In this document: positions 15,178 through 25,164 of the stretch, piece after piece
Layout: every line of letters starts with the position of its first letter
Numbering within the stretch: position 1 is the stretch's first letter
Source of the DNA: Nesterenkonia cremea
GTDB taxonomy: Bacteria; Actinomycetota; Actinomycetes; Actinomycetales; Micrococcaceae
Direction: 5' to 3'
Length of the DNA: 33,186 nt
NCBI RefSeq assembly: GCF_014642675.1
Contig: NZ_BMIS01000015.1
Location: 1 to 33,186 of the forward strand
Translations under genes and position numbers: made by a program
Notes under the pieces: model-generated
The model's input: only the letters and a program-made list of their open reading frames with translations
Databases searched by the model: none
Told to the model about the DNA's origin: nothing

Positions 15178-15606
15178 ATGACTGCAGAGAACGACGCCGG
15201 CTGGCCCGGCCAAGAGTATGGGCTCCCTGAGTCCGGAGCCGGCAGCATGGCACCCTTCGGTCGGCGCGTGCTCGCCCTCTTCATCGACTGGGCGCTGGTG
15301 ATGTTCCTGGGGACGCTGCTGGCCGGGACCTTCGCCGGTTCGGCGCAGGTGGCCGATCAGACCGGGGGACTGGTGGCCCTGGTGCTCTTCGTGCTGATGC
15401 ATCTGACGATGGTCAGCTTCCTGGGCATCACCGTGGGCAAGCGGATCGTCCGCATCCAGGTGGTCCGCGGGACTGAGGTGCCTGGCCTGTCCGCCGTCGC
15501 GCTGCGCACCGGTCTGCTGCTTCTGGTCCTGCCCGCCATCCTGGCTGGCCCCGACGGCCGCACGCTGCATGACAAGGCAGCGGGGACATTCCAGCTGCGC
15601 ATGTGA
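15178..15606 (+). CDS. RDD family membrane protein
   Basis: A 142-residue integral membrane protein. After a hydrophilic N-terminus, FGRRVLALFIDWALVMFLGTLLAG carries the Arg and Asp residues of the RDD family in the first membrane helix. A second helix follows at GGLVALVLFVLMHLTMVSFLGITVGKR, and a third at ALRTGLLLLVLPAILAG. The C-terminal DGRTLHDKAAGTFQLRM contains the typical LHDKxAGT motif. Function of RDD proteins is unsettled; some are linked to ion homeostasis. A gene of this family commonly lies next to glnA1 in actinobacteria. Start 15178 follows the leaderless pattern. Confidence 0.88.
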   Translation: MTAENDAGWPGQEYGLPESGAGSMAPFGRRVLALFIDWALVMFLGTLLAGTFAGSAQVADQTGGLVALVLFVLMHLTMVSFLGITVGKRIVRIQVVRGTEVPGLSAVALRTGLLLLVLPAILAGPDGRTLHDKAAGTFQLRM

Positions 15607-15632
15607 TCCCTGAGCCCTGCTCCCAGGCCGAG

Positions 15633-15638
15633 TAGAGT
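15633..15638 (+). promoter_or_regulatory. Candidate -10 for the propeller lipoprotein gene
   Basis: TAGAGT at 15633-15638, about 95 bases before the GTG start. It is the only TAnnnT match in the 126-base gap that I noticed. Confidence 0.3.
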
Positions 15639-15732
15639 CTGTGCAGAACCTGATCCGGACGGGTGGACAGCGCAGCATGCTCGCCAGCACCCACCGGTGA
15701 ACGGAACAGATCTGCGAGGAGAGGGAGACACA

Positions 15733-17022
15733 GTGGAGCAGAGGGCTCAGCAGGTGTGGGGTGCGGCGTCGTTGGCGGCGCTGCTGATGCTGACCTCCTG
15801 CGGAGGCGGGGACGCCGCCCAGGACGGCACGGCCGAGGACGAGGCCACACCGGCCGCCGAGGGTGGAGACGGCGCGGAGGCGACCACCGGCGAGGACGCC
15901 GAGGGCGAGTCTCAGGCCGACGCTGAGCAGGAGGCCCGCCAGGACGAGGCTCCTGACTTCGCCGAGTCCAGCAGCACCTCCATGATCCACGACACCACGC
16001 TCCACCAGGACAGCCTGACCGATACGGTCATCTCTCCGAAGTCCGTGGTGGCCAGCGGCGACGGCCTGGCCATCGCCAACAACATGCTCTACCAGAACAC
16101 CGTCACGATCTATGACACCGAGACCAAGGAGCTGGTCCAGGAGCTGCCGGATACGGTGAATCCCGGCGAGCTGGGCGCAGAGGGCCACCCGGACTCCGTG
16201 GAGGGCGCCCCGGTGGAGGCGGTCTGGACCGAGGACGGCGACTACGCCTATGTCTCCAACTACCGGCTGGCCGATATGGGTGCCACCGCGGAGGACAGCT
16301 GCGCGGCCGGCGATGCCATCGCACCCTCGGCGGTCTACCGCTACAACGTGGCCGAACAGGACTGGGATCAGTTCATCGAAGTGGGCCGGGTGCCAAAATT
16401 CGTGGAGCTGACCCCGGACGGCTCGCGTCTGTTGGTCACCAACTGGTGTGACTTCGACCTCTCGGTCATCGACACCGAGACCGGTGAGGAGGAGTTCAGG
16501 GTTCCGCTCAACGCTCAGCCACGTGGAATCGCGGCCATGCCGGACAATGAGACCGTCTACGTGACTGCGATGTACGCCGATGAGCTCTACACCGTGGACC
16601 TGGAGTCCCAGGAGAGCGAGGTCATCTACGACCAGGCGAGCTTCCCGCGGCATCTGGTGCTCTCACCTGACGGTGAGACCCTCTATGTGACCTTCTCCCG
16701 CTCCAACCTGCTGGTCGCCTTTGACACGGAGACCGATGAGGTCATCCGCACCGCCGACACCGGCCAGGAGCCGCGGACCATGGACATCTCGGCCGATGGC
16801 AGCGCGCTCTACGTGGTGAACTACGACGAGGACACCGTCTCCAAATTCGACGCCGAGAGCTTCGAGGAGATCAGCCGCGAGTCCACCGGGCATCTGCCCA
16901 TCGGGGTCAGCTATGACCCGGTGACCGCCTCAGTGTGGGTGGCGAACTATTCCGGCACCATCGACGTCTTCGACGACTCCGGCGAGGCCTCCGGGGATGC
17001 CGAGGACGGCTCAGCGGAGTAG
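15733..17022 (+). CDS. Secreted YVTN-type beta-propeller lipoprotein
   Basis: A 429-residue predicted lipoprotein: hydrophobic signal GAASLAALLMLTSC with the lipid-anchored Cys23, then an extremely acidic linker (about residues 24-75, rich in Glu, Asp, Ala and Gly). A seven-bladed-type propeller follows, with recurring blades such as YAYVSNYRLADMG, RLLVTNWCDFDLSVIDTETG, ETVYVTAMYADELYTVDLES, ETLYVTFSRSNLLVAFDTET and SALYVVNYDEDTVSKFDAES. These are the 40-residue YVTN repeats of surface or exported proteins. Ligand unknown. GTG 15733 is chosen because GAGGAGAGGGAG precedes it and the signal peptide then starts correctly. The last 76 bases overlap ctaA on the other strand. Confidence 0.85.
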   Translation: MEQRAQQVWGAASLAALLMLTSCGGGDAAQDGTAEDEATPAAEGGDGAEATTGEDAEGESQADAEQEARQDEAPDFAESSSTSMIHDTTLHQDSLTDTVISPKSVVASGDGLAIANNMLYQNTVTIYDTETKELVQELPDTVNPGELGAEGHPDSVEGAPVEAVWTEDGDYAYVSNYRLADMGATAEDSCAAGDAIAPSAVYRYNVAEQDWDQFIEVGRVPKFVELTPDGSRLLVTNWCDFDLSVIDTETGEEEFRVPLNAQPRGIAAMPDNETVYVTAMYADELYTVDLESQESEVIYDQASFPRHLVLSPDGETLYVTFSRSNLLVAFDTETDEVIRTADTGQEPRTMDISADGSALYVVNYDEDTVSKFDAESFEEISRESTGHLPIGVSYDPVTASVWVANYSGTIDVFDDSGEASGDAEDGSAE

Positions 17023-17960
17023 GGCTTCCGGGTCAGGTAGCTGCTCTGGTAGCGGTCCCAGAGGTTGGCCGCGGCCACCATGGTCAGCGCGGAGCCCAGC
17101 ATATGGGCCCACACCAGGCCGATGGGCAGCCCGGTGAAGTGCTGCCAGTAGCCGACCACGCCCTGGGCCACGATCACGCCCACCAGCAGCCATGCCGCAC
17201 GGCGCTGGGCGCCAGAGGTGCGTAGCCCGACCTGGCGGAACAGGATGGCGATGGTGGCGGCGCAGAGGACGTAGACCGGGACCACATGCATCTGGGTGAC
17301 CAGCTGCGGATCGAAGTCGTGGCGCGGGGATCCCGGATCTCCTGCGTGGGGGCCGGTGCCGGTGACCACAGTGCCCAGCACCACGGCGGCCCAGGCCGCG
17401 CCCAGGGCGACCCAGGCCATGCCGCGGGTGACGTTGTCGGTGCCGCCGTCGATCAGGGAGACTCCGGGCTCGCTGCTGCGCAGCTCCAGGTTCACCCGGT
17501 TGAGGATCCAGGTGGCCACCATGACCAGGCCCGCGGAGGCGATGAAGTGCAGCCCTACCACCCAAGGGTTCAGGTTGGTCCACACGGTGATGCCGCCGAT
17601 CACGGCCTGCACCGGGATGCCGGCCACGATCAGGGTGGACATGACCACCAGCGAGCGGTGGGTCTCCCAGAGCCGCACCACGGCCAGCAGCATGGCCGCG
17701 GCGATGGCGATCAGCACATAGGTCAGCATCCGGTTGCCGAACTCGATGGCGCCGTGGATGCCCATCTCCGCAGTGGAGACCAGGGAGTCTTCGGTGCACA
17801 TGGGCCACTCGGGGCAACCCAGGCCGGAATCGGTGAGCCGGACGGCACCGCCGGTGAGGATGATGCCGATGTTGGCCACCAGCGAGGCCCAGGCGATCAG
17901 CTTGGTCCTGCGCGTGATCTCGGTGGGGAGCCGACGTCGGATGCTATCGATGATGTTCAT
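16947..17960 (-). CDS. ctaA: Heme A synthase (CtaA/COX15)
   Basis: Oxidises the C8 methyl of heme O to give heme A for aa3-type cytochrome oxidase. The 337-residue membrane protein has eight predicted helices in two halves. Visible: LTDSGLGCPEWPMC with the extracellular Cys pair (49 and 55), IHGAIEFGNRMLT (the catalytic Glu of the ExxxR segment, with Asn where many homologues have His), VVGLHFIASAGLV, GDPGSPRHDFDPQLVTQMHVV and LVWAHMLGSAL. Other conserved His residues are in place. The last 25 or so residues, Ser/Pro/Glu-rich, are encoded antisense to the end of the propeller lipoprotein. ATG 17960 has AGGA 8 bases upstream and lies 10 bases after the permease stop, so it is the third gene of an ABC-ctaA operon. 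Confidence 0.92.
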   Translation of the reverse strand: MNIIDSIRRRLPTEITRRTKLIAWASLVANIGIILTGGAVRLTDSGLGCPEWPMCTEDSLVSTAEMGIHGAIEFGNRMLTYVLIAIAAAMLLAVVRLWETHRSLVVMSTLIVAGIPVQAVIGGITVWTNLNPWVVGLHFIASAGLVMVATWILNRVNLELRSSEPGVSLIDGGTDNVTRGMAWVALGAAWAAVVLGTVVTGTGPHAGDPGSPRHDFDPQLVTQMHVVPVYVLCAATIAILFRQVGLRTSGAQRRAAWLLVGVIVAQGVVGYWQHFTGLPIGLVWAHMLGSALTMVAAANLWDRYQSSYLTRKPYSAEPSSASPEASPESSKTSMVPE

Positions 17961-17970
17961 GGGAGGGTCC

Positions 17971-18719
17971 TCATCTCCAGTTGAACCAGCGGCGTGCGGC
18001 CAGGATCGCCAGGGCGGCCCAGCCGGCAAGGATGATCAGGGGCAGCAGTGCCGGGCTGCCCTCCAGGGTCGCAGTGCGGATGCCCTCGCCCAGCGCGGCT
18101 GAAGGCAGCAGGAGCAGCAGGGCGGCTGCGCCGTCGTGATCGAGCGGGAACACCGTCCCGCCGACGGCACCCATCAGCACCCAGAGCACGTTGGTCAGCG
18201 CAAGCGTGGCCTCGGCCCGGACTGTTCCGGCCAGCAGCAGCCCCAGTGCCGTGAATGCGGCGGCACCCACCACGACGACGGCGGCCAGCCACAGCAGTCC
18301 GGCTGGGTCCGGGGACCAGCCCAGGGCCAGTCCGGCACCGCCGAGCACCACGGCTTGGACGATGACCACACAGAGCACGGCCAGGGCCTTGCCCAGTATC
18401 AGGCCCGTGGGGCCTAGGGGAGTGGTGGCCAGATAGGCCAGCACTCCGTATTGGCGTTCGAAGCCGGTGGCGATGCCCTGTCCGGTGAAAGCCGAGGCCA
18501 TGACGGCCAGGGCCAGCACGCCCGGGGTGATGACGTCGATGCTGGGCAGGGAACCGTCGCCCAGGGCGATGTCCAGTCGGTGGGCGCCCAACAGCACCAG
18601 CAGGGGCAGGATCAGGGAGACCAGCAGCTGCTCGCCGTTGCGCAGCACATTGCGGGTCTCATAGAGACCGTGTGCCAGGATCCGCCGGGAGGCCGGGGCG
18701 GGGCGTGAGATCTCGATGC

Positions 18720-18723
<4 letters not shown>
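17971..18723 (-). CDS. ABC-2 type transporter permease
   Basis: A 250-residue membrane protein with about six hydrophobic helices, for example LLVSLILPLLVLLGAHRLDIAL, VITPGVLALAVMASAFTGQG, LAVLCVVIVQAVVLGGAGLALG, LLWLAAVVVVGAAAFTALGLLLAG and LLPLIILAGWAALAILAARRW. FERQYGVLAYLATTPLG between helices is the coupling segment seen in ABC-2 exporters. It overlaps the ATPase gene by 4 bases (ATGA) and is followed 10 bases later by ctaA. In mycobacteria the same trio lies beside sufR; the exported substrate is unknown. Location next to ctaA suggests a role linked to heme or oxidase assembly, which is only inference. Confidence 0.88.
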
Positions 18724-19694
<971 letters not shown>

Positions 19695-19700
19695 CGGTCC

Positions 19701-19706
19701 AGTCTA
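19701..19706 (-). promoter_or_regulatory. -10 element of a leaderless ABC-ctaA operon promoter
   Basis: Minus-strand TAGACT, 6 bases, GTG at 19694. Confidence 0.45.
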
Positions 19707-19710
19707 CCTT

Positions 19711-19727
19711 TTCTACAGTGCGTAGAA
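19711..19727. promoter_or_regulatory. Inverted repeat upstream of the ABC-ctaA operon
   Basis: TTCTAC-N5-GTAGAA, a perfect 6-bp dyad, lies just upstream of the operon's -10 hexamer, in the spacer or -35 zone. It also lies upstream of the divergent purine-permease gene. It is a candidate operator. Confidence 0.5.
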
Positions 19728-19773
19728 GAAAGCCGCGCGCGCTCCGTGTGAGGAGGCGATAGAGTGCCGTGCT

Positions 19774-21264
19774 GTGACTGCGCAGAATGACACCGCCCCC
19801 TCGAGCAGCAGGCCGCTCGGCGTCCTGGACCGCTACTTCCACATCACCGAGCGAGGATCCACGCTGGGCCGCGAGATGCGCGGGGGGCTGGCGACCTTCT
19901 TCGCCATGTCCTACATCATCGTGCTGAACCCGCTGATCATCGGTGCCGCTGAGGATTCCACCGGCCATTATCTGGGCGGGGGCACCGAGCCGAACCTGCC
20001 GGCGGTGGCCGCGGCGACCTCGCTGATCTCGGGCCTGCTGACCATCCTGATGGGGATCATCGGAAAGTTCCCCATGGCGGTGTCATCCTCGCTGGGGCTC
20101 TCAGCCTTCGTCACCTACGGCATCGTAGTGCTGCCCGGCATGACCTGGGCTGATGCCATGGGTCTGGTGGTCATCGAAGGGTTCATCCTGCTGATCCTGG
20201 TGCTGACCGGGTTCCGCTCAGCCATCTTCAACGCCGTGCCGTCACCTCTGAAGGTGGCCATCAGTGTGGGCATCGGCCTGTTCATCGCGCTGATCGGCAT
20301 GATGAACGCCGGGTTCATCCAGAACTCCGGCGGCGCCGGACTGGAGCTGGGTGTGGGCGGATTCGTCTTCGGCTGGCCGCTGCTGATCTTCCTGGTGGCC
20401 CTGTTCGCCCTGTTCGTGATGTGGTCGGCTGACGTCCGCGGTGCCATCCTGTACTCGATCATCACCGCCACCGTCCTGGCCATCACCATCGAGTCCCTGC
20501 TCACCGTGGGGCCGCGCACCGATGACGACGGCGAGGTGGTCAACGAATACGGCTGGGACCTCAACGTGCCCACGTTGGACCAGGACTGGATCACTGCACC
20601 TGACCTCGGCCTTCTGGGTGAGTTCAACCTGCTGGGCTCCTGGGAGTCGGTGGGCCTGGTGGCCGCCACGCTGCTGATCTTCACCCTGCTGCTGGCCAAC
20701 TTCTTCGACCTGCTGGGGACCATGGTGGGCGTCTCCAACACCGGTGACATCAAGGATGAGCAGGGTGAGATCCCTTACTCCCGCCGCATCATGGTCGCAG
20801 ACGCCCTGGGCACGATGGGCGGCGGCGCCGGTGGAACCTCGGTGAACTCCGGCTTCATCGAATCCACCGTGGGTGTGGGCGACGGCGCCCGCACCGGCTT
20901 CGCCAACGTCATCACCGGCCTGCTCTTCCTGGCGACCATCGTCCTGGCGCCGCTGGCGGCCCTGGTCCCCACAGAGGCCGCCTCGGCCACGCTGGTGCTG
21001 GTGGGCTTCCTGATGATGCAGCAGATCACCCGCATCGATTGGAAGGACGTGGAGATCGCCATCCCCGCCTTCATGACGCTGGTCATGATGCCTTTCAGCT
21101 ACTCCATCACCAACGGCATCGGCGCAGGGTTCGTCACCTACGTGCTGATCAAGGTGCTGCGCGGGAAGTTCCGCGAGGTGCATCCGCTGATGTACGTCAC
21201 CGCGGCGCTGTTCGTCCTCTACTTCGTATCCGGCCCGATCCAGGACGCCCTGGGCGTCAGCTGA
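19774..21264 (+). CDS. NCS2 family permease (AzgA-like purine transporter)
   Basis: A 496-residue membrane protein of the nucleobase:cation symporter 2 / AzgA group, expected to import adenine, guanine or hypoxanthine. Family motifs: LATFFAMSYIIVLNP in the first helix, AVSSSLGLSAFVTYGIV (the AMGxNAFF-equivalent region), SVGIGLFIALIGMMNAG, FFDLLGTMVGVSNTG (conserved Asp) and ADALGTMGGGAGGTSVNSGFIEST (conserved Ser/Thr-rich half-helix with Glu). A loop of about 40 residues around residues 245-275 is long and acidic. GTG 19774 is the only in-frame start after a stop at 19759. AGGAGG lies 17 bases away, too far for a standard site, and TAGAGT (19760-19765) lies 8 bases before the GTG. Confidence 0.9.
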   Translation: MTAQNDTAPSSSRPLGVLDRYFHITERGSTLGREMRGGLATFFAMSYIIVLNPLIIGAAEDSTGHYLGGGTEPNLPAVAAATSLISGLLTILMGIIGKFPMAVSSSLGLSAFVTYGIVVLPGMTWADAMGLVVIEGFILLILVLTGFRSAIFNAVPSPLKVAISVGIGLFIALIGMMNAGFIQNSGGAGLELGVGGFVFGWPLLIFLVALFALFVMWSADVRGAILYSIITATVLAITIESLLTVGPRTDDDGEVVNEYGWDLNVPTLDQDWITAPDLGLLGEFNLLGSWESVGLVAATLLIFTLLLANFFDLLGTMVGVSNTGDIKDEQGEIPYSRRIMVADALGTMGGGAGGTSVNSGFIESTVGVGDGARTGFANVITGLLFLATIVLAPLAALVPTEAASATLVLVGFLMMQQITRIDWKDVEIAIPAFMTLVMMPFSYSITNGIGAGFVTYVLIKVLRGKFREVHPLMYVTAALFVLYFVSGPIQDALGVS

Positions 21265-21301
21265 TCGGGGCTGGAGGGGGCGATTCAGGGGACTCGAGCG
21301 G

Positions 21302-21334
21302 CCGGGGTCGGGAGCTTATGAAGAGGATCCCCGG
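21302..21334 (+). terminator. Possible terminator after the purine permease
   Basis: CCGGGG and CCCCGG form a 6-bp GC stem around a 21-base loop in the gap before sufR. Weak, with no T-tract. Confidence 0.3.
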
Positions 21335-21373
21335 GCAAGGGCGGCCTTACTGGTCCGCCAGATCGTAATAGTT

Positions 21374-21379
21374 CACAAT
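21374..21379 (+). promoter_or_regulatory. -10 element of the sufR-suf operon promoter (leaderless)
   Basis: CACAAT followed by 6 bases and the sufR ATG at 21386. The surrounding 21372-21390 has a weak dyad (TTCA...TGAA) covering the start codon, a possible SufR site, though I cannot support it strongly. Confidence 0.4.
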
Positions 21380-21385
21380 AGACAT

Positions 21386-22282
21386 ATGAATTCCATCGCT
21401 TCGCGACCAGACGCCGTGCGGCTGCCCGGACCGGGCGAGTCCGCTGAGGCCGATACGTCCCGCGAGGCTGACGGTTCCACCCGGGAGCGGGTTCTTCAGC
21501 TCGTGGTGGAGGAGGGTCCGATCAGCGCGGCCGCCCTCGGACGCACGCTGAATCTGACCGCAGCGGCGGTCCGCCGCCACCTGGACGCGATGACCGAGCA
21601 GGGCATCGTGGAGATCAAGAACGTGACCACCCGTCGCAAGGGCGCCGGACGTCCGTCGCGCCGGTACGTCATCTCCCAGCGCGGCCAGGAGGTGCTCGGC
21701 GACGACTACCTCTCCCTGACTCGCCAGGCTCTGAGCCTGCTGGAGGAGAGTGTGCAGGACGACGCCGCCCGCAGTCTGGCCACGAGGTACTTCGGCGAAT
21801 TCGAAGCCAAGTACCGCCACGAGCTTGAGGGCATCGCCGATCTCGACGAGCGCACGGAGAAGCTCTCCGAGCTCTTCAACCAGGACGGCTTCGCCGGCTT
21901 CACCCGACTGGTCGGCCGGGACAACCCGCTGCTGGCCATGCAGTCCACCCAGCTGTGCCAGGGCCATTGCCCCATCCGGGAAATAGCTGAGGCGCATCCG
22001 GTGTTCTGCGAGGAGGAGACGGAGATGATCTCCCGCCTGCTCGAAGTCGACGTCCGCAGGCTCTCCACGCAGGCCGGCGGCGCCCACGTCTGCACCACCC
22101 ACGTCCCGGTGGGACGCGAAAAGCTCGCCGCAGATCGCCGAGTGCGCGCCGCACAGGCGGCGGCTGAGCCGGGACCACAAGCTTCCGAGTCCGCAGGCGC
22201 CGGCCCGGCTGGAACCCGGGCGTCCGGCGGCGGACGCCGGAGAATCGTCATCTCCCCCCGTCAACAAGAGAGGTTGTCATGA
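21386..22282 (+). CDS. sufR: SufR, iron-sulfur-sensing repressor of the suf operon
   Basis: A DeoR/ArsR-like winged-helix regulator that binds an Fe-S cluster and represses suf when cluster supply is adequate. In the 298-residue product the HTH is at about 33-80 ([20 protein letters not shown], then [20 protein letters not shown]) followed by the wing [12 protein letters not shown]. The cluster-binding region has Cys191, Cys195, Cys208 and Cys236 in LCQGHCPI...VFCEEE...HVCTTH; the spacing C-x12-C-x27-C matches what is known for actinobacterial SufR. A Pro/Ala/Gly/Ser-rich tail of about 45 residues follows. The gene overlaps sufB by 4 bases (ATGA), so it is the first cistron of the operon and probably autoregulated. 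Confidence 0.93.
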   Translation: MNSIASRPDAVRLPGPGESAEADTSREADGSTRERVLQLVVEEGPISAAALGRTLNLTAAAVRRHLDAMTEQGIVEIKNVTTRRKGAGRPSRRYVISQRGQEVLGDDYLSLTRQALSLLEESVQDDAARSLATRYFGEFEAKYRHELEGIADLDERTEKLSELFNQDGFAGFTRLVGRDNPLLAMQSTQLCQGHCPIREIAEAHPVFCEEETEMISRLLEVDVRRLSTQAGGAHVCTTHVPVGREKLAADRRVRAAQAAAEPGPQASESAGAGPAGTRASGGGRRRIVISPRQQERLS

Positions 22283-23736
22283 CCGAGCAGATCAACAAGA
22301 CCGAGGACCCGGGGGTCATCCAGGAAGTCCTGGATGCGAACCCTGAGCTCAATGCCATCGGTGCCTACGAGTACGGGTGGTCTGACAAGGACGAAGCCGG
22401 TGCCAACGCAAAACGTGGCATCGACTCCGAGGTCGTCGCTGACATCTCCAGCAAAAAGGACGAGCCCGAGTGGATTCTCAAGCTGCGCCAGAAAGGGTTG
22501 AAGTACTTCGACCGCAAGCCGCTTCCGCTCTGGGGCGCCGACCTCACCGAAATCGACTTCGACAACATCAAATACTTCGTGCGCTCCACTGAGAAGCAGG
22601 CCCAGACCTGGGAGGACCTGCCGGAGGAGATCCGCAACACCTACGAGAAGCTGGGCATCCCGGAGGCAGAGCGTGAGCGCCTGGTGGCCGGTGTGGCCGC
22701 ACAGTACGAGTCTGAGGTCGTCTACCACCAGATCCGCGAGGACCTGGAGGAGCAGGGCGTCATCTTCATGGACACCGACACTGCTCTGAAGGAGCACCCG
22801 GAGTTCTTCGAGGAGTACTTCGGCTCCGTCATCCCGGTGGGAGACAACAAGTTCGCCGCGCTGAACACCGCAGTGTGGTCCGGCGGCTCCTTCGTCTACG
22901 TCCCCAAGGGCGTCCATGTGGAGATCCCGCTGCAGGCCTACTTCCGCATCAACACCGAGAACATGGGCCAGTTCGAGCGGACCCTGATCATCGCGGACGA
23001 GGACTCCTATGTCCACTACATCGAGGGCTGCACCGCACCGATCTATGACACCGATTCCCTGCACTCCGCAGTGGTCGAGATCGTGGTGAAGAAGAACGCC
23101 CGCGTCCGCTACACCACCATCCAGAACTGGTCCACCAACGTGTACAACCTGGTGACCAAGCGCGCCGTCGTCGAAGAGGGCGGCACCATGGAGTGGATCG
23201 ACGGCAACATCGGCTCCAAGGTCACCATGAAGTACCCCGCGGTCTACCTCACCGGGGAGCACGCCAAGGGCGAGACCCTCTCGGTGGCCTTCGCCGGCGA
23301 GAACCAGCACCAGGACACCGGCTCCAAGATGGTGCACATGGCGCCGAACACCTCCAGCTCCATCGTGTCCAAGTCGGTGGCCCGCTCCGGCGGCCGCGCC
23401 TCCTACCGCGGTCTGGTCCAGATCAATGAGGGCGCCAACAACTCGGCGAACTCCGTGGTCTGTGACGCCCTGCTGGTGGACACGATCTCCAAGACCGACA
23501 CCTACCCCTACATCGACATCCGTGAGGACGATGTGACCCTGGGCCACGAGGCCACGGTCTCCAAGGTGTCTGAGGACCAGCTGTTCTACCTGATGGCCCG
23601 CGGCATGGCCGAGGACGAGGCCATGGCGATGATCGTGCGTGGCTTCATCGAGCCGATCGCCCGTGAGCTGCCCATGGAGTACGCGCTGGAGCTCAACCGC
23701 CTGATCGAGCTGCAGATGGAGGGCTCGGTCGGCTGA
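22279..23736 (+). CDS. sufB: Fe-S cluster scaffold subunit SufB
   Basis: Core scaffold of the SUF system; with SufC and SufD it builds the nascent [4Fe-4S] cluster. The 485-residue product has the N-terminal SufB segment ([12 protein letters not shown]), [19 protein letters not shown], and the right-handed beta-helix with [31 protein letters not shown] (Cys251), [40 protein letters not shown] (Cys395, the position of the essential SufB cysteine) and the C-terminal [19 protein letters not shown]. There is no intein, unlike the mycobacterial gene. It is translationally coupled to sufR and followed by a strong hairpin before sufD. Confidence 0.97.
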   Translation: MTEQINKTEDPGVIQEVLDANPELNAIGAYEYGWSDKDEAGANAKRGIDSEVVADISSKKDEPEWILKLRQKGLKYFDRKPLPLWGADLTEIDFDNIKYFVRSTEKQAQTWEDLPEEIRNTYEKLGIPEAERERLVAGVAAQYESEVVYHQIREDLEEQGVIFMDTDTALKEHPEFFEEYFGSVIPVGDNKFAALNTAVWSGGSFVYVPKGVHVEIPLQAYFRINTENMGQFERTLIIADEDSYVHYIEGCTAPIYDTDSLHSAVVEIVVKKNARVRYTTIQNWSTNVYNLVTKRAVVEEGGTMEWIDGNIGSKVTMKYPAVYLTGEHAKGETLSVAFAGENQHQDTGSKMVHMAPNTSSSIVSKSVARSGGRASYRGLVQINEGANNSANSVVCDALLVDTISKTDTYPYIDIREDDVTLGHEATVSKVSEDQLFYLMARGMAEDEAMAMIVRGFIEPIARELPMEYALELNRLIELQMEGSVG

Positions 23737-23758
23737 TCCAGCCGTCGCTGCGACCCAG

Positions 23759-23797
23759 GCCGCCCGCCTGAGGCCTTCTGAGGCCCAGGCGGGCGGC
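23759..23797 (+). other. Strong stem-loop inside the suf operon, between sufB and sufD
   Basis: GCCGCCCGCCT and AGGCGGGCGGC form a perfect 11-bp GC-rich stem, and GGCC...GGCC pairs again inside the 17-base loop. It starts 22 bases after the sufB stop and ends 70 bases before sufD. It looks like a terminator or RNA-stability element that could separate sufR-sufB from sufDCSUT output. Confidence 0.65.
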
Positions 23798-23867
23798 TGT
23801 GGGCCGGACGAGTCTTCCTCACCACTTTCACTTCAGATCTCATCGAGAGTTAAGGGACGAGAAACAG

Positions 23868-25157
23868 ATGACGAATACCCCTGCTGAGCAGGCGGAGAAG
23901 GTTGCTGGCGTGGAGGTCGGCGAACGCCGCATCTCCATCCCCGGCATGTCCGAAGAGGGCGAGAACCTCGCCGCCCAGACCAACACCGCCGCTGACCACT
24001 CCCACGGCGGTGTGGGCGAGTCCAAGGAGATCACTGCGGGCATCGGCTCCCGGGCCAAGCGCCACATCGGCTTCGACGTCGAGGGCTTCCCTGAGCCCAA
24101 CGGCCGGGAGGAGGAGTGGCGCTTCACCCCGCTGAAGAAGCTGGCTCCGGTCATCACCGACGCCGCCACCGAGGGCGAGCCGGTGAGCTACGAGGTCACC
24201 GCTCCCGAGAACGTCACCGTCTCCTCCCTGGGCCAGGACGCCGCTCCGCGGAACACCGTCCTGCATCCGGCAGACCGTGCCGCCGTCGTCGGCTCCAAGA
24301 ACACCGCCGAGGCGCTGCACCTCAAGGTGCCCGCCGACGCCGAGGTCACTGAGCCCATCCGCGTGGACATCACCGGTGCTGAGTCCGGCAAGCGCGCCAA
24401 CAGCCACATCGTGCTCGAGGCCGAGTCCCACGCCAAGGCCGTCTTCGTGCTGGAGCACCGCGGCAGCGCCGCCTTCAACGGCAACGTGGAGGTCAAGGTC
24501 GCCGACGGCGCCGACATCAAGGTCATCTCCCTGCAGCGCTGGAACGACGACGCCATCCACGTCGGTCAGCACGATGCCGAGGTCGGCCGCGATGCCAAGT
24601 ACAAGCACGTCGCCGTCACCCTGGGCGGTGAGGTCGTGCGCCTCAACGCCAACTTCCGCTACGCGGCAGAGGGCGGCGAGGCCGAGATGTACGGCCTGTA
24701 CTTCGCCGACTCCGGCCAGCACCTCGAGCACCGGACCTTCGTGGACCACAACGCCCCGCGCAACGCCTCCAACGTGCTCTACAAGGGCGCGCTGCAGGGC
24801 GAGTCCGCACGCACTGTGTGGGTGGGCGACGTGCTGATCCGCAAGGCCGCCGAAGGCACCGACTCCTACGAGAAGAACCAGAACCTGGTGCTCACCGACG
24901 GTGCCCGTGCCGACTCGGTGCCGAACCTGGAGATCGAGACCGGCGTCATCGAGGGCGCAGGCCACGCATCCTCCACCGGCCGCTTCGACGAGAACCACCT
25001 CTTCTACCTGATGGCCCGCGGCATCCCGGAGAAGGAGGCCCGCCAGCTGGTGGTCCGCGGCTTCCTCAACGAGATCATCCAGAAGATCGGGGTGGATTCC
25101 ATCGAGGAGTCCCTCCAAGAGGACCTGGAGAACGAGCTGGAGATCGCCGGCTACTGA
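23868..25157 (+). CDS. sufD: Fe-S cluster assembly protein SufD
   Basis: Partner of SufB in the SufBC2D scaffold, needed for iron acquisition and cluster assembly. The 429-residue product has FPEPNGREEEWRFTPLKKL near residue 75 (the P-x-x-x-E-E-W-R motif of SufD), a beta-helix core with VFVLEHRGSAAFNGNVEVKV and YGLYFADSGQHLEHRTFVDH (conserved His), and a C-terminal SufB-like [23 protein letters not shown] 23868 is chosen because it follows AAGGGA by 10 bases; upstream in-frame codons are in the hairpin region. An N-terminal stretch of about 65 residues before the core is rich in Glu and Ala. Confidence 0.95.
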   Translation: MTNTPAEQAEKVAGVEVGERRISIPGMSEEGENLAAQTNTAADHSHGGVGESKEITAGIGSRAKRHIGFDVEGFPEPNGREEEWRFTPLKKLAPVITDAATEGEPVSYEVTAPENVTVSSLGQDAAPRNTVLHPADRAAVVGSKNTAEALHLKVPADAEVTEPIRVDITGAESGKRANSHIVLEAESHAKAVFVLEHRGSAAFNGNVEVKVADGADIKVISLQRWNDDAIHVGQHDAEVGRDAKYKHVAVTLGGEVVRLNANFRYAAEGGEAEMYGLYFADSGQHLEHRTFVDHNAPRNASNVLYKGALQGESARTVWVGDVLIRKAAEGTDSYEKNQNLVLTDGARADSVPNLEIETGVIEGAGHASSTGRFDENHLFYLMARGIPEKEARQLVVRGFLNEIIQKIGVDSIEESLQEDLENELEIAGY

Positions 25158-25164
25158 GTTCCCC

